From positions 17,062,392-17,126,391 of the forward strand of contig NC_067203.1 of NCBI RefSeq assembly GCF_026262505.1: a stretch of DNA of 64,000 nucleotides, in the 5' to 3' direction. The DNA comes from Trichomonas vaginalis G3 (Eukaryota > Parabasalia > Trichomonadida > Trichomonadidae). Positions 1 to 10,082 of this stretch are shown here, piece after piece. Position 1 is the stretch's first letter. Every line of letters starts with the position of its first letter. The notes under the pieces are model-generated. The model made no database searches. It saw only the letters and a list, made by a program, of their open reading frames with translations, and was not told the DNA's origin. The position numbers and the translations under genes are program-made.

Positions 1-3000
1 TGTCTGTAATCAAACCATTTGCAAGATTATCAAGGAAGTAAGAAGTGTCGCATGTACCATAGTGTTGATCATCAAGGAGTATTTCGAATTCGCCACCGTA
101 AATTGTCTTATCTCCAATAATACCAATGCTATCTCCTGTTTCATTTAATTTCAGCTTAAATTTGATTCTTGAATTTGGTTCCAAATTCCAAGCTTTTCCA
201 TTGTAATACAAACCATCTCTTACCAAGGTAGCATCTCCATATGATCTGATTTTAGAATGAGTGGCAGGAATGATATTATTTGATGTTGATGCCTTCAATA
301 AAACAGGGACAAACTCAACAAGTCCAGAGTAATTTCCATTCTTATTTGATTGAATTGACAAATTGACAACTCTGCAATGATGAGTTTCTTCGAATGTTGT
401 TGTTGAATAGAATGGACCTTCATAAATTTGCTTGCCATCACATGAAATTGTTACATTACCATTAATGAATCTGTTTTTCTCTGGCATCCACAATCTGTCG
501 AATGTAAGATAATCACCGAAATCAACGACATATTCAATTGGAAGAGGTTGATTGACAACTGTTGGTTGGCTTTCTGAATATCCATCGAACAAAACTTTGT
601 TCAAATCGAGGTTCTTGTCAATTGTTTGCAATTTCTCCAACAATTTGAATTTCTTTGTTGGATATTTAACTCTACGTTCTCCTTCATAGTAAATGCCCAA
701 TGTTGGATCATTTTCTATCTTTGGCATGAAAGGATTCTTATCAACATCATCAATATTTGCGTTTGTGAAGAAAACTCTATCATATTCAAGATTTGTGATT
801 GGATCTGATTCATTGTTAATGTATCCAAGGTATCCTTGACCTGTTCCATCAGCGTTCCTTACAACAAATCTCATGTAATACTTCTTATCTTTTGTCAAGT
901 TCACCCATTTGGTTTTCTGATTCTTATACATACTTTCATAACCACTGATATTGGCAATTAAATAATCTTTGTCCGTGTCTGGATCTCCGGACAAAGGATT
1001 CTCAGAGATATAGAGCAAACAATCTTCATCATGATATGCAACAAATTTATATGGACTTGTTTTCTTTGGATAATAGCATCCATCAGCAACAGCAAAGAAC
1101 TTCATGCCTACAGCTGGAACTGACATAGTTGAGCCAAAGTATGTATAGAACTTGGCTCCTTCTTCGTTGTACTTCTTGTAAGCCTCCGTGATTGATAATG
1201 ATACATTGTAATTTTGCATCCTAACTGTGCTTCCCTGGAAATACTGTTTAACACTGATAACCATTGTTGTGATGTCTTTGTTTGTATCATCTTCATATTC
1301 TACATAGAATTTATCAATTATACTTGGATCTGGTGGTGTGTACTTGTATTGAGCTGTTCCAACTCTTTCGAATTTTCCTTTTCCTGGAATAACGTTCTTG
1401 AATGTGAAATTATGCATTCCTTCTCTTGATCTCTTATATCTTTCGAAATCGAAATAATATGGTTCACGAGCTGGAATTCTGAATGGTTTGGCAGTCTCGA
1501 ATTCAACACCATCAAAAACATATCCTGTTTGATAAATTGTTGATACAGGATGGAATTCTTTATATCCCCAACCATCAATTATTTCATCTGCAATTGGTTT
1601 GACATCTCTTTCCCATACATAGAGATTTGAGAATGATCTGAAGTATGGTCTAAGATCTCTCTTTGTGAGTAATGATATGTGCAAGAGATACTCAGTAACA
1701 TAAGGATATGTATCATTACGTGTGAAGTATTGGTAACTTCTGTGAGCATAGAGAATCTTTCTCTGGAGATCAGGACCAAACCAATACAAATGAAGACCAT
1801 ACCAAAACAACAAATCCTTGCTATTGATGTTTCCATATGGATGGGATGTGTAATCCCAGCCATCGCCGAGGCTTATACATCCATTCAAATAGATCTGTCT
1901 CTTTGAATCAATTTCTGTCATCAAAGACATTGAGATTAGGTTTAAAACATTGTTTGAAACTTCTCCATAATCACCCCATCCCCAAAAATATTGGAAGTGA
2001 TGTGCATATTCATGGAGTTGTCCCCAGCATCCCCATCTTGCGGATTCATAGTTTACCCATCCTGGATACCAATACGGTGGTTCATAGATAACATTTGCAC
2101 CAACAAGAGCGACGGCTTCACTAGCTCTTACAAATTTATCAAGATTTGTCATCATTGGAGTTGTTACTCTTCCATCACTTCTCCTCGAGCGATATGTGAC
2201 TTCATTGACTGAGTATAAGACACGGGAAACACCTCTCCAGAATGCCATTGCATCATTCAATCTGATGGAATTCTTTGCATCTGTGCTTGGCATTGTAACA
2301 AAACCTGCACCATAATCAATGAACATAACTGGTCCTGCTTGTTTGGATAAGTCTTCTTCCCACTCTTCATCAGTTGTGGAACCGTAAATGAAATAAGGAC
2401 ATCTAATTACACCTGAAATATTAACGTCAAATCCTTGATTTGCTGTATCAACTCCTCTTTCGAACTCAATTGTGCCTCCGTATGGCCAGCAGAACTTTGA
2501 AACAGTACCACTAAGTACAATATCACATTTAGTACCACCAAGTATATTGCTATCGTTGGCTGCTTCGTCAACATGGCGATTGATTTTGAGTGTAATGCCG
2601 TTAACTATTTTTTCTGATATTTCAATTGTTATTAGTTCGCCAGGTGGTGCATATAGGCCTGTTGGGTGGAATGGACCACGTCTTGTGTTAATGAACAATC
2701 TTGCTTTATATCTTTTAGAGTTATTTACTAAATTCTCGTTACCATAGAATTGTCTAGTACCTACAGGTTGATAATATAGTTCATTTTCGTCGTATGTCGC
2801 AAACCATTTGCAAAAATCTCTTCTAATTCCCCAAGTTTCGTTGTTTAATTGCTCACTTGTGCAAGTTTTGCCATGATCTGGCCATACATATTGATTATAT
2901 TCAATTGGTGGGATTGAATAGCCTTTTTCACTAATTGGTTTTGGTATTTTAGACCTTGGAACTTCATTCAGGATAACTATTGAATCTTGCTCTTGTGCTT

Positions 3001-3076
3001 GAACAGTATCTGTACCTGTATATCCGAATTTTGAAGGCGTATATGATATAGTTGATGATATCAAGAAACAAAACAT
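1..3076 (-). CDS. M60/enhancin-like zinc metallopeptidase, 3' end beyond window
   Basis: An open frame runs on the minus strand from an ATG at 3076 to the left edge without a stop (over 1020 codons), so the C-terminus is missing. The N-terminus (MFCFLISSTISYT) is short and hydrophobic and could be a signal peptide. Around residue 355 there is the zinc site HEYAH, followed 12 residues later by Glu in GDYGE. This is the HExxH-x(8,28)-E signature of peptidase M60 (enhancin and mucin-degrading relatives), and the surrounding Trp/Gly-rich context fits. Downstream is a region of alternating beta-rich sequence (roughly residues 630-800) that resembles a PA14-like carbohydrate-binding domain; this is weaker. 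By family knowledge such proteins cleave mucin-type glycoproteins at the parasite surface. It faces away from the Maverick. Apparently intact as far as visible. Confidence 0.8.
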   Translation of the reverse strand, partial: MFCFLISSTISYTPSKFGYTGTDTVQAQEQDSIVILNEVPRSKIPKPISEKGYSIPPIEYNQYVWPDHGKTCTSEQLNNETWGIRRDFCKWFATYDENELYYQPVGTRQFYGNENLVNNSKRYKARLFINTRRGPFHPTGLYAPPGELITIEISEKIVNGITLKINRHVDEAANDSNILGGTKCDIVLSGTVSKFCWPYGGTIEFERGVDTANQGFDVNISGVIRCPYFIYGSTTDEEWEEDLSKQAGPVMFIDYGAGFVTMPSTDAKNSIRLNDAMAFWRGVSRVLYSVNEVTYRSRRSDGRVTTPMMTNLDKFVRASEAVALVGANVIYEPPYWYPGWVNYESARWGCWGQLHEYAHHFQYFWGWGDYGEVSNNVLNLISMSLMTEIDSKRQIYLNGCISLGDGWDYTSHPYGNINSKDLLFWYGLHLYWFGPDLQRKILYAHRSYQYFTRNDTYPYVTEYLLHISLLTKRDLRPYFRSFSNLYVWERDVKPIADEIIDGWGYKEFHPVSTIYQTGYVFDGVEFETAKPFRIPAREPYYFDFERYKRSREGMHNFTFKNVIPGKGKFERVGTAQYKYTPPDPSIIDKFYVEYEDDTNKDITTMVISVKQYFQGSTVRMQNYNVSLSITEAYKKYNEEGAKFYTYFGSTMSVPAVGMKFFAVADGCYYPKKTSPYKFVAYHDEDCLLYISENPLSGDPDTDKDYLIANISGYESMYKNQKTKWVNLTKDKKYYMRFVVRNADGTGQGYLGYINNESDPITNLEYDRVFFTNANIDDVDKNPFMPKIENDPTLGIYYEGERRVKYPTKKFKLLEKLQTIDKNLDLNKVLFDGYSESQPTVVNQPLPIEYVVDFGDYLTFDRLWMPEKNRFINGNVTISCDGKQIYEGPFYSTTTFEETHHCRVVNLSIQSNKNGNYSGLVEFVPVLLKASTSNNIIPATHSKIRSYGDATLVRDGLYYNGKAWNLEPNSRIKFKLKLNETGDSIGIIGDKTIYGGEFEILLDDQHYGTCDTSYFLDNLANGLITD

Positions 3077-3762
3077 TTTTTTTGATTTAAAAAATTTTTT
3101 GATTTTGATTGCAATTCAAAAAATTTATATTTTGAATGTTATTGAAAAAAACATTAATATCCAATTAATTATGAACCATAATATTAGTGATGTTTGTGAG
3201 AATGACACCCTTTCAATTATATTTGAAAAAGTATAACAATTTTATGATCCATTAATAAACTCATAAAATGTTCATTTAGCAGTTAAATAAAAATTGAACC
3301 CTTTGAACTATTGAAATTACAATTCAATTTTTTAACAGGTTGACATTTTCTTATGAAAAATAAATGATATGATAACTAGATCTCAACATGTAATTTTCCA
3401 ACAAAATGATTTTTGAATTAAATTTTAGGTAAATGATATCCTATGATTATCATTTTGGCAACTATGGTATACATGATTTACAAATACTGATAATAACCCA
3501 AGTTTAAAGATAGATACAATTACAGTCGCAGCTCACAAAATTCAATGCTTTACAATTTAGATGATTTAAAAAAAAACTCCATAACTAATGTTAAAAAATT
3601 TAACATAATTTTTAGAACCTTATTTGAAAAACTGATTTCCATTATGCGGAGGGTTTCGATTCAGAATATGTTTCAGAATATCATATGTTACATTATGATA
3701 ACGCCATTTTAAAAGAGTTCGGGGAAAAAGAATCATTTTTGAATTTCAAAACCAATTCATTC
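3077..3762. other. AT-rich intergenic region
   Basis: Upstream region of the M60 gene. Immediately before the ATG it is a run of A/T with no TCATT-type initiator within 40 bases. No ORF with family features or RNA gene is seen. Confidence 0.5.
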
Positions 3763-4236
3763 ATTAAGGGTCCACTGTAAAAATTGAAAGTCTCTCAAAA
3801 TTGAGAGGCGATTTGCAAATAATCATTATCGTCATTTTTCGAAAATCCACTTTTCCTAGTGTTCTGATTAATATTATGTGAATGCAACAATGAAGCATAT
3901 GTTTCAATAAGATGGTAATATATTCTATCACTTCAAATCTCATAAAAATTTCAAAATCAGTGAGTTTTATAAGAACATGATTTTTTCGAATTTTTTCGCT
4001 TTTGGATGCGTGTTTTGAAAAATAGATATTTTCGAATTTTAATTTTATCTTAAGTATAAGTTTTATATTAGGAATTTTTTGACCTATTTCCAATCATTAA
4101 TTCCAATGTTTTTCAAGGAATTTAATTGAGAAGAAATTAGGAATTTCGCTTTAATGCCATTACAAACTAATATTATTATGATAATATATATATTTATTGA
4201 GGCTAATGCCGGGATATCTTGCATTTAAGGGTCCAC
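3763..4236 (-). repeat. Left copy of a ~460-bp dispersed repeat (inverted partner at 24866-25328)
   Basis: The segment 3763-4175 reappears almost unchanged in reverse complement just right of the Maverick; both copies even encode the same 109-residue spurious reading frame. This copy is bounded on each side by the direct repeat AAGGGTCCACTGTA (at about 3766 and 4227). From about 4176 to 4226 the two copies diverge moderately. A much degraded third relative lies near 30334-30410. The encoded ORF has no recognisable domain, so I treat this as a non-autonomous repeat or solo terminal repeat of an unidentified element. Confidence 0.75.
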
Positions 4237-4858
4237 TGTAAGGCCAAATAAGGCCTATCGTCATCCCAAAAATATTGCTCAAGATGGTGTTTTTACTAAG
4301 ACCCAAAACTTAAAAAAACACAAAAAAATTAACTTTACTCTTTTGAGAGCCTTATCAGATGTGCAACAATTTGATGCAGTATCGCAATTCGAATCCGATT
4401 TTTTAATGTAGATGTACTCTAACATTCTTGAAAAAATGCAAAATGATATTAATTAAGCTTTTCATTTCTGTATCATACACGAAACAAAATCATTTATTAT
4501 ACTAAAATTTATCAAAGTTTGAATAATGAAAAAATAATATCTAAATTTTTACATTGAGTCGGCTATTGATATGGTCAATATTAAATCGTTTAAAAATGGG
4601 CATTGGCCAGAATAATACCCACTAAAATACACGTTTTTTTAAATGTTATCAATTTGTTATGGTATATCTTTATGATAATGAATAAAATGCTTATCTTTCA
4701 TAAGTAAATACATAATTTATGCTGAAACACAAAAAATAACACGAAAATTTTTTGCCAACATTTCAAAACTAAGGATAATGTTTTGAATATATAAGCAATA
4801 ATACTTTGTCTGGAGAATTAAATTTGTGCTATCCAATTGTCAATTCTTTGAATTTTTT
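4237..4858. other. AT-rich left flank of the Maverick
   Basis: No gene recognised. It holds only A/T-rich unique-looking sequence between the dispersed repeat and the target-site duplication. Confidence 0.5.
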
Positions 4859-4864
4859 ATAAAA
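4859..4864. repeat. Target-site duplication ATAAAA, left
   Basis: ATAAAA immediately precedes the left terminal inverted repeat and the identical six bases immediately follow the right one (24862-24867). Six bases is the usual duplication for Maverick/Polinton integration. Confidence 0.85.
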
Positions 4865-5236
4865 AGTAGTATATGTTGCGGGTTTAGTGACTTTTTTTGT
4901 TACATCTATATATAGACGATGCATTAAAATATATTTATTTATAAATCATTAAAAAATTAACATTAATTTTAAAATAATTTATTTTTTATCTTTTATAAAA
5001 GAAGCTATATATATATAGATGATGTCAGATATTCCGCGATTAATTAAACACTGTTTAAATCCTGAATGGGTTAAACTTCAATTTAAAAATGAAGATTGTG
5101 AATTATTAAATGAATATGAAAGCCAAAATAAGCTAATGAGGTATAAATATAATGATAAAGAATATTTAATTTCATGGAATCAATGGAGTCATAATCAAAG
5201 ACCTCATAAACGAGAAGAAGAAATTGAAAATAATGA
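4865..5236 (+). repeat. Left terminal inverted repeat, main block
   Basis: It matches the reverse complement of 24488-24861 nearly base for base. It contains the first half of the leftmost gene (ATG at 5019), so the terminal repeat is itself partly coding. Homology resumes after a 360-bp gap at 5597-5688. Confidence 0.9.
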
Positions 5237-5612
5237 AATGGAAATCATTGATGACATTAAAGAGGATGGAATTCCTAAATTTTGTAGAAAAACCTTTAGA
5301 ACTAAGTTAGGAGCATATAAACGTAGAGTATTAAATCCTGAATATCTTAAACATCAATTTAAAAAGGAAGACTGTGAATTATTAAACGTTAATGAATATG
5401 AAAATGCTAAATCAAAACTGAGATATAAATATATTGGAAGTGATGAAAGGTGTAAAGATAAAGATAAAGTTTATTCAGTTTCATATAATAACTGGCACAC
5501 GTTAGGGATAAGGAAACATTTAGGAGATTATGGTAAAAGTTCCGAATTCTTCAAATCTAGTATATACGAGAGAGAAGAAGAAATTGAAAATAATGATTAT
5601 TTGAATTTATGA
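5019..5612 (+). CDS. Duplicated-domain protein of the terminal repeat, function unknown
   Basis: 197 residues made of two copies of a ~65-residue unit (about residues 5-70 and 97-165). Each unit has the pattern LNPE-W/Y, then EDCELLN, then a stretch of K and Y residues (MRYKY / LRYKY), then an S-W/Y-N-W motif. The pattern resembles the treble-clef-like repeats attached to viral homing endonucleases (DUF723-like), but the cysteine pairs typical of those are not present, so this is only a suggestion of nucleic-acid binding. Its start lies inside the terminal repeat, and a frameshifted, internally deleted copy sits at the right end. The final ~20 codons overlap the convergent minus-strand gene. 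Confidence 0.6.
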   Translation: MMSDIPRLIKHCLNPEWVKLQFKNEDCELLNEYESQNKLMRYKYNDKEYLISWNQWSHNQRPHKREEEIENNEMEIIDDIKEDGIPKFCRKTFRTKLGAYKRRVLNPEYLKHQFKKEDCELLNVNEYENAKSKLRYKYIGSDERCKDKDKVYSVSYNNWHTLGIRKHLGDYGKSSEFFKSSIYEREEEIENNDYLNL

Positions 5613-5958
5613 AATCAATTATTTGATTCATTCTTTCTTCAATCTCTTCTATTCTTTTTGTTAAATCATCAATTTTCATTAATGAGGTGATTCTTGATTG
5701 AGGAATAGATTTCAAACTAACCACTCCTTTTATTTTTGAAATTTTGAATCCATCAACTTTAAACATTTTATTCAATTTACATGTTGTCAATTCTTCAAAT
5801 AATTTTTTATTGTTAGCATAATATTCATTAAATTCTTCAACAGATGAAAAAATTTTTATTTCAGTAATTGGTTTAACAACGTTTATTTTTTGTTGAACAT
5901 TTTCACTTTCATTTATTTCTTTCTCCTCTGTTTCATTTATTTTTAAAATTGGTTTCAT
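5557..5958 (-). CDS. Maverick hypothetical protein with C-terminal coiled coil
   Basis: 133 residues. Residues 1-95 are a charged region of unknown fold, and residues ~92-120 (LTKRIEEIEERMNQIIDFI) are a heptad-like coiled coil. The coiled-coil part lies in the inner terminal-repeat block and reappears at the right end fused to unrelated sequence. It is preceded by the element's usual T-rich upstream motif (TTTTTATT, then ATAAATG). No family recognised. Confidence 0.5.
   Translation of the reverse strand: MKPILKINETEEKEINESENVQQKINVVKPITEIKIFSSVEEFNEYYANNKKLFEELTTCKLNKMFKVDGFKISKIKGVVSLKSIPQSRITSLMKIDDLTKRIEEIEERMNQIIDFINSNNHYFQFLLLSRIY
5597..5688 (+). repeat. Left terminal inverted repeat, inner block
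   Basis: This matches the reverse complement of 24396-24487. The 360 bases separating it from the outer block (between two 25-base direct repeats at 5212-5236 and 5572-5596) are absent from the right end. The block carries the C-terminal coding part of the minus-strand 133-residue gene. Confidence 0.8.
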
Positions 5959-6024
5959 TTATCATTAAATAAAAATTAAAATATAAGTGATGAAATATAT
6001 TTTTTAATTAATATTAAATCAGAA

Positions 6025-6261
6025 ATGGCGGCAGGATTCTTTAAAAAATTATGGGATGGAATTAAGAAAGCTGCGGGTTGGGTTCATCAAAAGATTATTA
6101 AACCCATTGCAAACTTTTTGGCACCAGTAGCGAAAACGGCAGGAACTATCATAGGTGGAGTATTAGGTGCTAAAGCAGGTAATCCGGCAATGGGAGCACA
6201 AGCAGGTAACGCAGTTGGTGGAATTGCTGAAGGAATACTTAATAAAATAGGAGGTAGATAG
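6025..6261 (+). CDS. Small amphipathic, glycine-rich protein (candidate minor virion protein)
   Basis: 78 residues. The first ~25 residues (MAAGFFKKLWDGIKKAAGW) form a cationic amphipathic helix. Residues ~35-75 are Gly/Ala-rich with glycine-zipper spacing and look membrane-active. It contains IIGG followed by V, which fits the adenovirus-type maturation protease consensus (M/I/L)xGG-x. By analogy with adenovirus-like minor proteins it may act in membrane disruption or capsid cementing; that is inference. The opposite-strand neighbour starts with the same eleven residues. It sits just before the capsid gene. Confidence 0.7.
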   Translation: MAAGFFKKLWDGIKKAAGWVHQKIIKPIANFLAPVAKTAGTIIGGVLGAKAGNPAMGAQAGNAVGGIAEGILNKIGGR

Positions 6262-6285
6262 TGGAAAAATAAATAAATATTATTT

Positions 6286-6501
6286 TTATCTTAGTATCGG
6301 TTGAAGTCTTTGATAAACTTTTTCTCCTTTATTTAATATTTCTCTTATTGGGGCGGCTTTTGGCGTTATTGATTCAGCAACGTCACTAATTGCTTCTTTA
6401 TTCTTAAATATCCAATTTGCTCCTTTCTTCATTGTTTCCCAAACTTTATGCGCTCCTCTTTTTACTTTATCCCATAATTTTTTAAAGAATCCTGCAGCCA
6501 T
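6286..6501 (-). CDS. Second MAAGFFKKLWD protein, opposite strand
   Basis: 71 residues. Its first eleven residues are identical to those of the neighbouring plus-strand gene, followed by a cationic helix (KVKRGAHKVWETMKKGANW); the C-terminal half differs and lacks the glycine zipper. The two genes converge with 24 bases between their stops. A shared N-terminal segment on different bodies suggests a common targeting or membrane-binding peptide. Probably a second minor virion component. Confidence 0.65.
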   Translation of the reverse strand: MAAGFFKKLWDKVKRGAHKVWETMKKGANWIFKNKEAISDVAESITPKAAPIREILNKGEKVYQRLQPILR

Positions 6502-6570
6502 AGTTGATTATTTCATTAAAATTAAAAATTCATTTTCATCTTTTAATTTTGATTTTTTATTTATTAATAA

Positions 6571-8211
6571 ATGACGACTAACTATTTGGTGCCAAACACT
6601 AAACCGATTAATGGAAATGTGTTTCATTCATTCGAAAAGATAAATGAAATATTCGCAAAGAATGACGGAAGAAGATATTATAGAGAACTTGAAAGTTCAT
6701 GCTATGACTCTGATGCTCCATATTTTGATGATAAACAAACTCATTTAAGAATTACAAATCCGGCTCATGATGTGAACCAATTAGGTGACACATATATTAA
6801 ACGCAAAGTTAAAGCAACTCTAGTTTCAAATAAAGCTTTCACATGTGATACCGCTTTTAAATGCATGCGTTTATTCGTTGGTTACAAATCATCAAATCAA
6901 AGCTTTAAACAATTAGAAGTAGAAACTGAAAGAGGTGATGCCGGTTATCTTCAGATGGATTGCGCCCGTGAATCTTTCGCATTTGCAACATATAAACCGA
7001 AATCAGAAAGGAAAGTTAAAAAGTTTGTTCATTCGTTATATAATAATGTTCAAAAATATGATAACTCAGTATGTGGTAAATATATTGACCCTTCAGAAGT
7101 TTTCAAGAAAGCAAATGAAGAAGTTGATATCACTTTTGATATGATTATTCCGGTAAATGATTTGTTAGCATTTCAGGCGTTCGATGATTATCCTAAATCA
7201 TTTGGTGAAATCATTCTTAAATATTATGTTTTCAGGGATACTTTAGTATTTTGTCAGGTTGACCCGTTAAGAGTTGCTGATTTACAAAATTATGTTTATG
7301 AAAAGATAACTGATGAAAATTATGAAAAGATTATGAATCATGTTTATAAATATGATCGCAAATTCCAACAAATCGGACTTCCTACCAAATTAATTACAAG
7401 CTTAGCCGCTACATCTGCTGACGCAACAGTTGATGACGTTATTATTTCATGCACAAAGATGGAAGTTTTAGAGGATAAATGTATTACACCAGGATACGGT
7501 TTAATTGAAGAATCAGTTAAAGCAATACCACGTTTATTCAGTAAGGAAGATCCATTCATGATTCCAGCTCAACATATTGACGTTCGTTCACTAAATGGAG
7601 GTTGCATCACTCCTGAAGGTATTAGCTCAGATTTCTCATACGCTCTTCATAATGTTACAGATGTTGTGTTAACATTTCCGAAGAATGCAATGCAAAGAAC
7701 AGTTTTAGAAAATCCAATGCTTCGAGGTCTTCAGGTCACTATAGATTCCAGAAACTTCCCCGATCAAGCGATGACCACAGTGGGTGACATATTCTTTACA
7801 CGTATGCTTCAAGCTTCTGATTTAGATGGAGTGAATGAATGCACAGAAGAATACGAGGACTCATTAACTAGACCACTGAATGATGATGATGGCATACCAT
7901 TAGCTAGAACATGGAAAGACCAAACTTCATTCTTATGCACTATTCCAGTTCAACGTGATGGAGCGGGTATATTCTTTGATGGATTAGAAACTTTCAACTC
8001 ACAAGTTACAGTACAAGTGAAAGCTTATCCAATCATTCAGGGTGTAAATGACACTTACTGTTCAAAGGTGACAAATCCTCCTCAGGTTTGGTTTACTAGG
8101 ACTACGTATTGGACATGGACACCGGACGAAGGTTTGAAATATCATCCAACAGGTACACCACCACAGTATAGAAGTTCATATGATGAAATATTGATGAATA
8201 GAAATGTTTAA
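6571..8211 (+). CDS. Candidate major capsid protein (double jelly-roll type)
   Basis: 546 residues, intact. Size, position directly before the packaging ATPase, and beta-rich composition match Polinton major capsid proteins. The C-terminal half (about residues 330-520) has the regularly spaced hydrophobic strands expected of a second jelly roll, such as VTDVVLTFPKNAMQ and LRGLQVTIDSR. No membrane segment or signal. The ATG at 6571 follows the element's TTTTTATT/AATAAATG motif. It should form the icosahedral shell if virions are made. The family assignment rests on context and general pattern; a structure prediction would settle it. Confidence 0.7.
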   Translation: MTTNYLVPNTKPINGNVFHSFEKINEIFAKNDGRRYYRELESSCYDSDAPYFDDKQTHLRITNPAHDVNQLGDTYIKRKVKATLVSNKAFTCDTAFKCMRLFVGYKSSNQSFKQLEVETERGDAGYLQMDCARESFAFATYKPKSERKVKKFVHSLYNNVQKYDNSVCGKYIDPSEVFKKANEEVDITFDMIIPVNDLLAFQAFDDYPKSFGEIILKYYVFRDTLVFCQVDPLRVADLQNYVYEKITDENYEKIMNHVYKYDRKFQQIGLPTKLITSLAATSADATVDDVIISCTKMEVLEDKCITPGYGLIEESVKAIPRLFSKEDPFMIPAQHIDVRSLNGGCITPEGISSDFSYALHNVTDVVLTFPKNAMQRTVLENPMLRGLQVTIDSRNFPDQAMTTVGDIFFTRMLQASDLDGVNECTEEYEDSLTRPLNDDDGIPLARTWKDQTSFLCTIPVQRDGAGIFFDGLETFNSQVTVQVKAYPIIQGVNDTYCSKVTNPPQVWFTRTTYWTWTPDEGLKYHPTGTPPQYRSSYDEILMNRNV

Positions 8212-8235
8212 ATTTATAAATTTATTTTTGATTAA

Positions 8236-9049
8236 ATGGATTTAAATTCATCCACCCCTTATGAAGAATTAGCAGGAGTATATAATACATATGTAGATGA
8301 TATGATTAATGAAGCATTGAGTGATAATAGAAATGCTCTATCTAAGGAAAAATTAATGAAAATTCCATATTCTGAATGTTACTTAAATTCAATCACTGCA
8401 GCAATTGGTAAACAAAATAAAGGTAAAACATTAACGATATTAAAACAAATTATCATTATTGCTAACACTTCCCCCTATTCACATGTGTTAATTTATATCA
8501 ACCGTTCAGGTTCACCTTCAGATGATACATTTGAATCTTTAAAGCATTTAATCAAAATTCCAATTATTTATTTATCACAAGAAGAAGCAGAAGATTATTT
8601 AAAAAACTTTTTAATGTATAAAGAATTATATAATACAATCAAGAAGCAAGGATTAGAGGATAAAATTATTGATAAACAACGGGATGAATTATTTGAAACA
8701 CTTTCTATTTCAAATTTTGATAGAGAATTTTTACATTCACTAATTTTTCTAGATGATGCGTGAAATCAAAACTAATAACAAATGAGAAATCATATTTTAA
8801 TCAATTATTAACTCAATGTCGACATATTCATGTTCATTCTTTATGGCTGTTCAATACTTTAAAGCATTAAGCACAAACATTAAATCAAACCTGTCCACCC
8901 TTTTCATTTTCAGTGGTTTTAGTCGTCAACAGTTGAACGTTATGCTTTATCAAGTGAATTTACCAATGAGCATTAATGAACTTTACACACAATATCAACA
9001 ATTAGGAGAACATGGAAAAATAATAGTTGATTTAAATAAAGGTTGTTAA
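8236..9049 (+). pseudogene. Genome-packaging ATPase (FtsK/HerA type), broken by two frameshifts
   Basis: The first open piece (8236-8763, 175 codons) has a canonical Walker A motif GKQNKGKT near residue 57 and a Walker B-like IFLDD just before its stop. The expected downstream motif of viral packaging ATPases (an N-x-LL-x-Q-x-RH segment) is present at about 8799-8830, but in another frame. The C-terminal part (from about 8866 to 9049) is in the third frame. So the gene shifts near 8760 and again near 8866. Neither site is a long homopolymer. It starts 24 bases after the capsid gene. In an active Polinton this ATPase would drive DNA into the capsid. Confidence 0.8.
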
Positions 9050-9099
9050 ATTTGATTAACTTTTTATAATTAATTTTTATTTTTTATTTATAATTAAAC

Positions 9100-9999
9100 A
9101 TGACAGAAATAGCAAATCTTCTACAGGTTCCATTAAAACAAGGGACAAACAAAAAGGGTGCATATAATAGAACTATGAAAGTTCCAGACGGAATGAAAGA
9201 ATTAGTCCACATTGTTGCCGGTCTTCAAAAAGGATGTTAAACAAATGAGAAACGTTTTAACATTACCAGAAGCTCAAGCATATGCCAAACGTCATGGACC
9301 AAATTGGGAAGCACACGAAGCAGACATTACGGGTCCAAATGGAAAACCTGATGGTATAAATGAAGTTTTCGTTACTGATGGTCAAGGTAATATTAAAGTC
9401 ATAAATGGGTATAAATTAACAATGACTGATTATCCTAAACGTAAAGCATATAATGAACGTTATCCTATGCAATTTGATGAAAATGGAAAAGCTGTTAAAC
9501 AATACATTGGAGAAGGTGAAAATGGTCCAATTAATTCATACCGTCATAATCCATATTCTTATTTCAATGAAGAATTAAATGCTATTGAAGAGGGACCGGA
9601 TGGATTACCCAATATGTTAATCAGTTTGATGGTCAATATGCAAATTTGAGACCTGAAATTCCAGCTAAGAAATTCTTTAAAGTTGCTTTATTCGATCCAG
9701 TGTTCAATGAACAGAAAGAAGCAATGAAAGCAGAATTTAAACCAATTCAAGTGGCAAGAATTTCTTCATCTTCACTTTCAGAAGCGTTCAAGGAATTGAT
9801 AAAGAAACCACTTTATTCTCAACAAGGTTATAACTTTGATTTAATTAAAGAAAGTGATAGACGTAAATTAGAAAAATCAGATGGTTTTAAGAATGCATGT
9901 AATGAAATGATTAAAGATATTGTAAATGATAAAATAAGACTGGAAGAAACTCAAATCATTATCAATAACATAATTGGTGCAGTTACAAAGAAAGTATAA
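9100..9999 (+). pseudogene. Conserved-looking Maverick gene of unknown function, two frameshifts
   Basis: The natural ATG is at 9100, after the element's T-rich motif. The frame runs to a stop at 9237, but the continuation is in the next frame from about 9230 (at an A5 run). It returns to the first frame near 9605-9646 and ends at 9999. The whole would be about 300 residues. The middle part has a segment alternating Asp, Gly and Asn (DITGPNGKPDGINEV, then GNIKVINGYKL) that reads as a small beta domain, followed by SDYP/TDYP-like text. I do not recognise a named family. Position among virion genes suggests a structural or assembly role. Confidence 0.65.
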
Positions 10000-10082
10000 G
10001 CAAACAAGGATGAACCTTGGGATATTACCGTAACAACTAAATAAAACTTTAAATATATTTTTCTTTTTTTATTCAATTATAA

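Noticed and set aside
3764-4093. 109-residue ORF on the minus strand, also present on the plus strand at 24999-25328
   Set aside because: It lies wholly in the dispersed repeat, has no domain or promoter and is conserved only because the repeat is duplicated.
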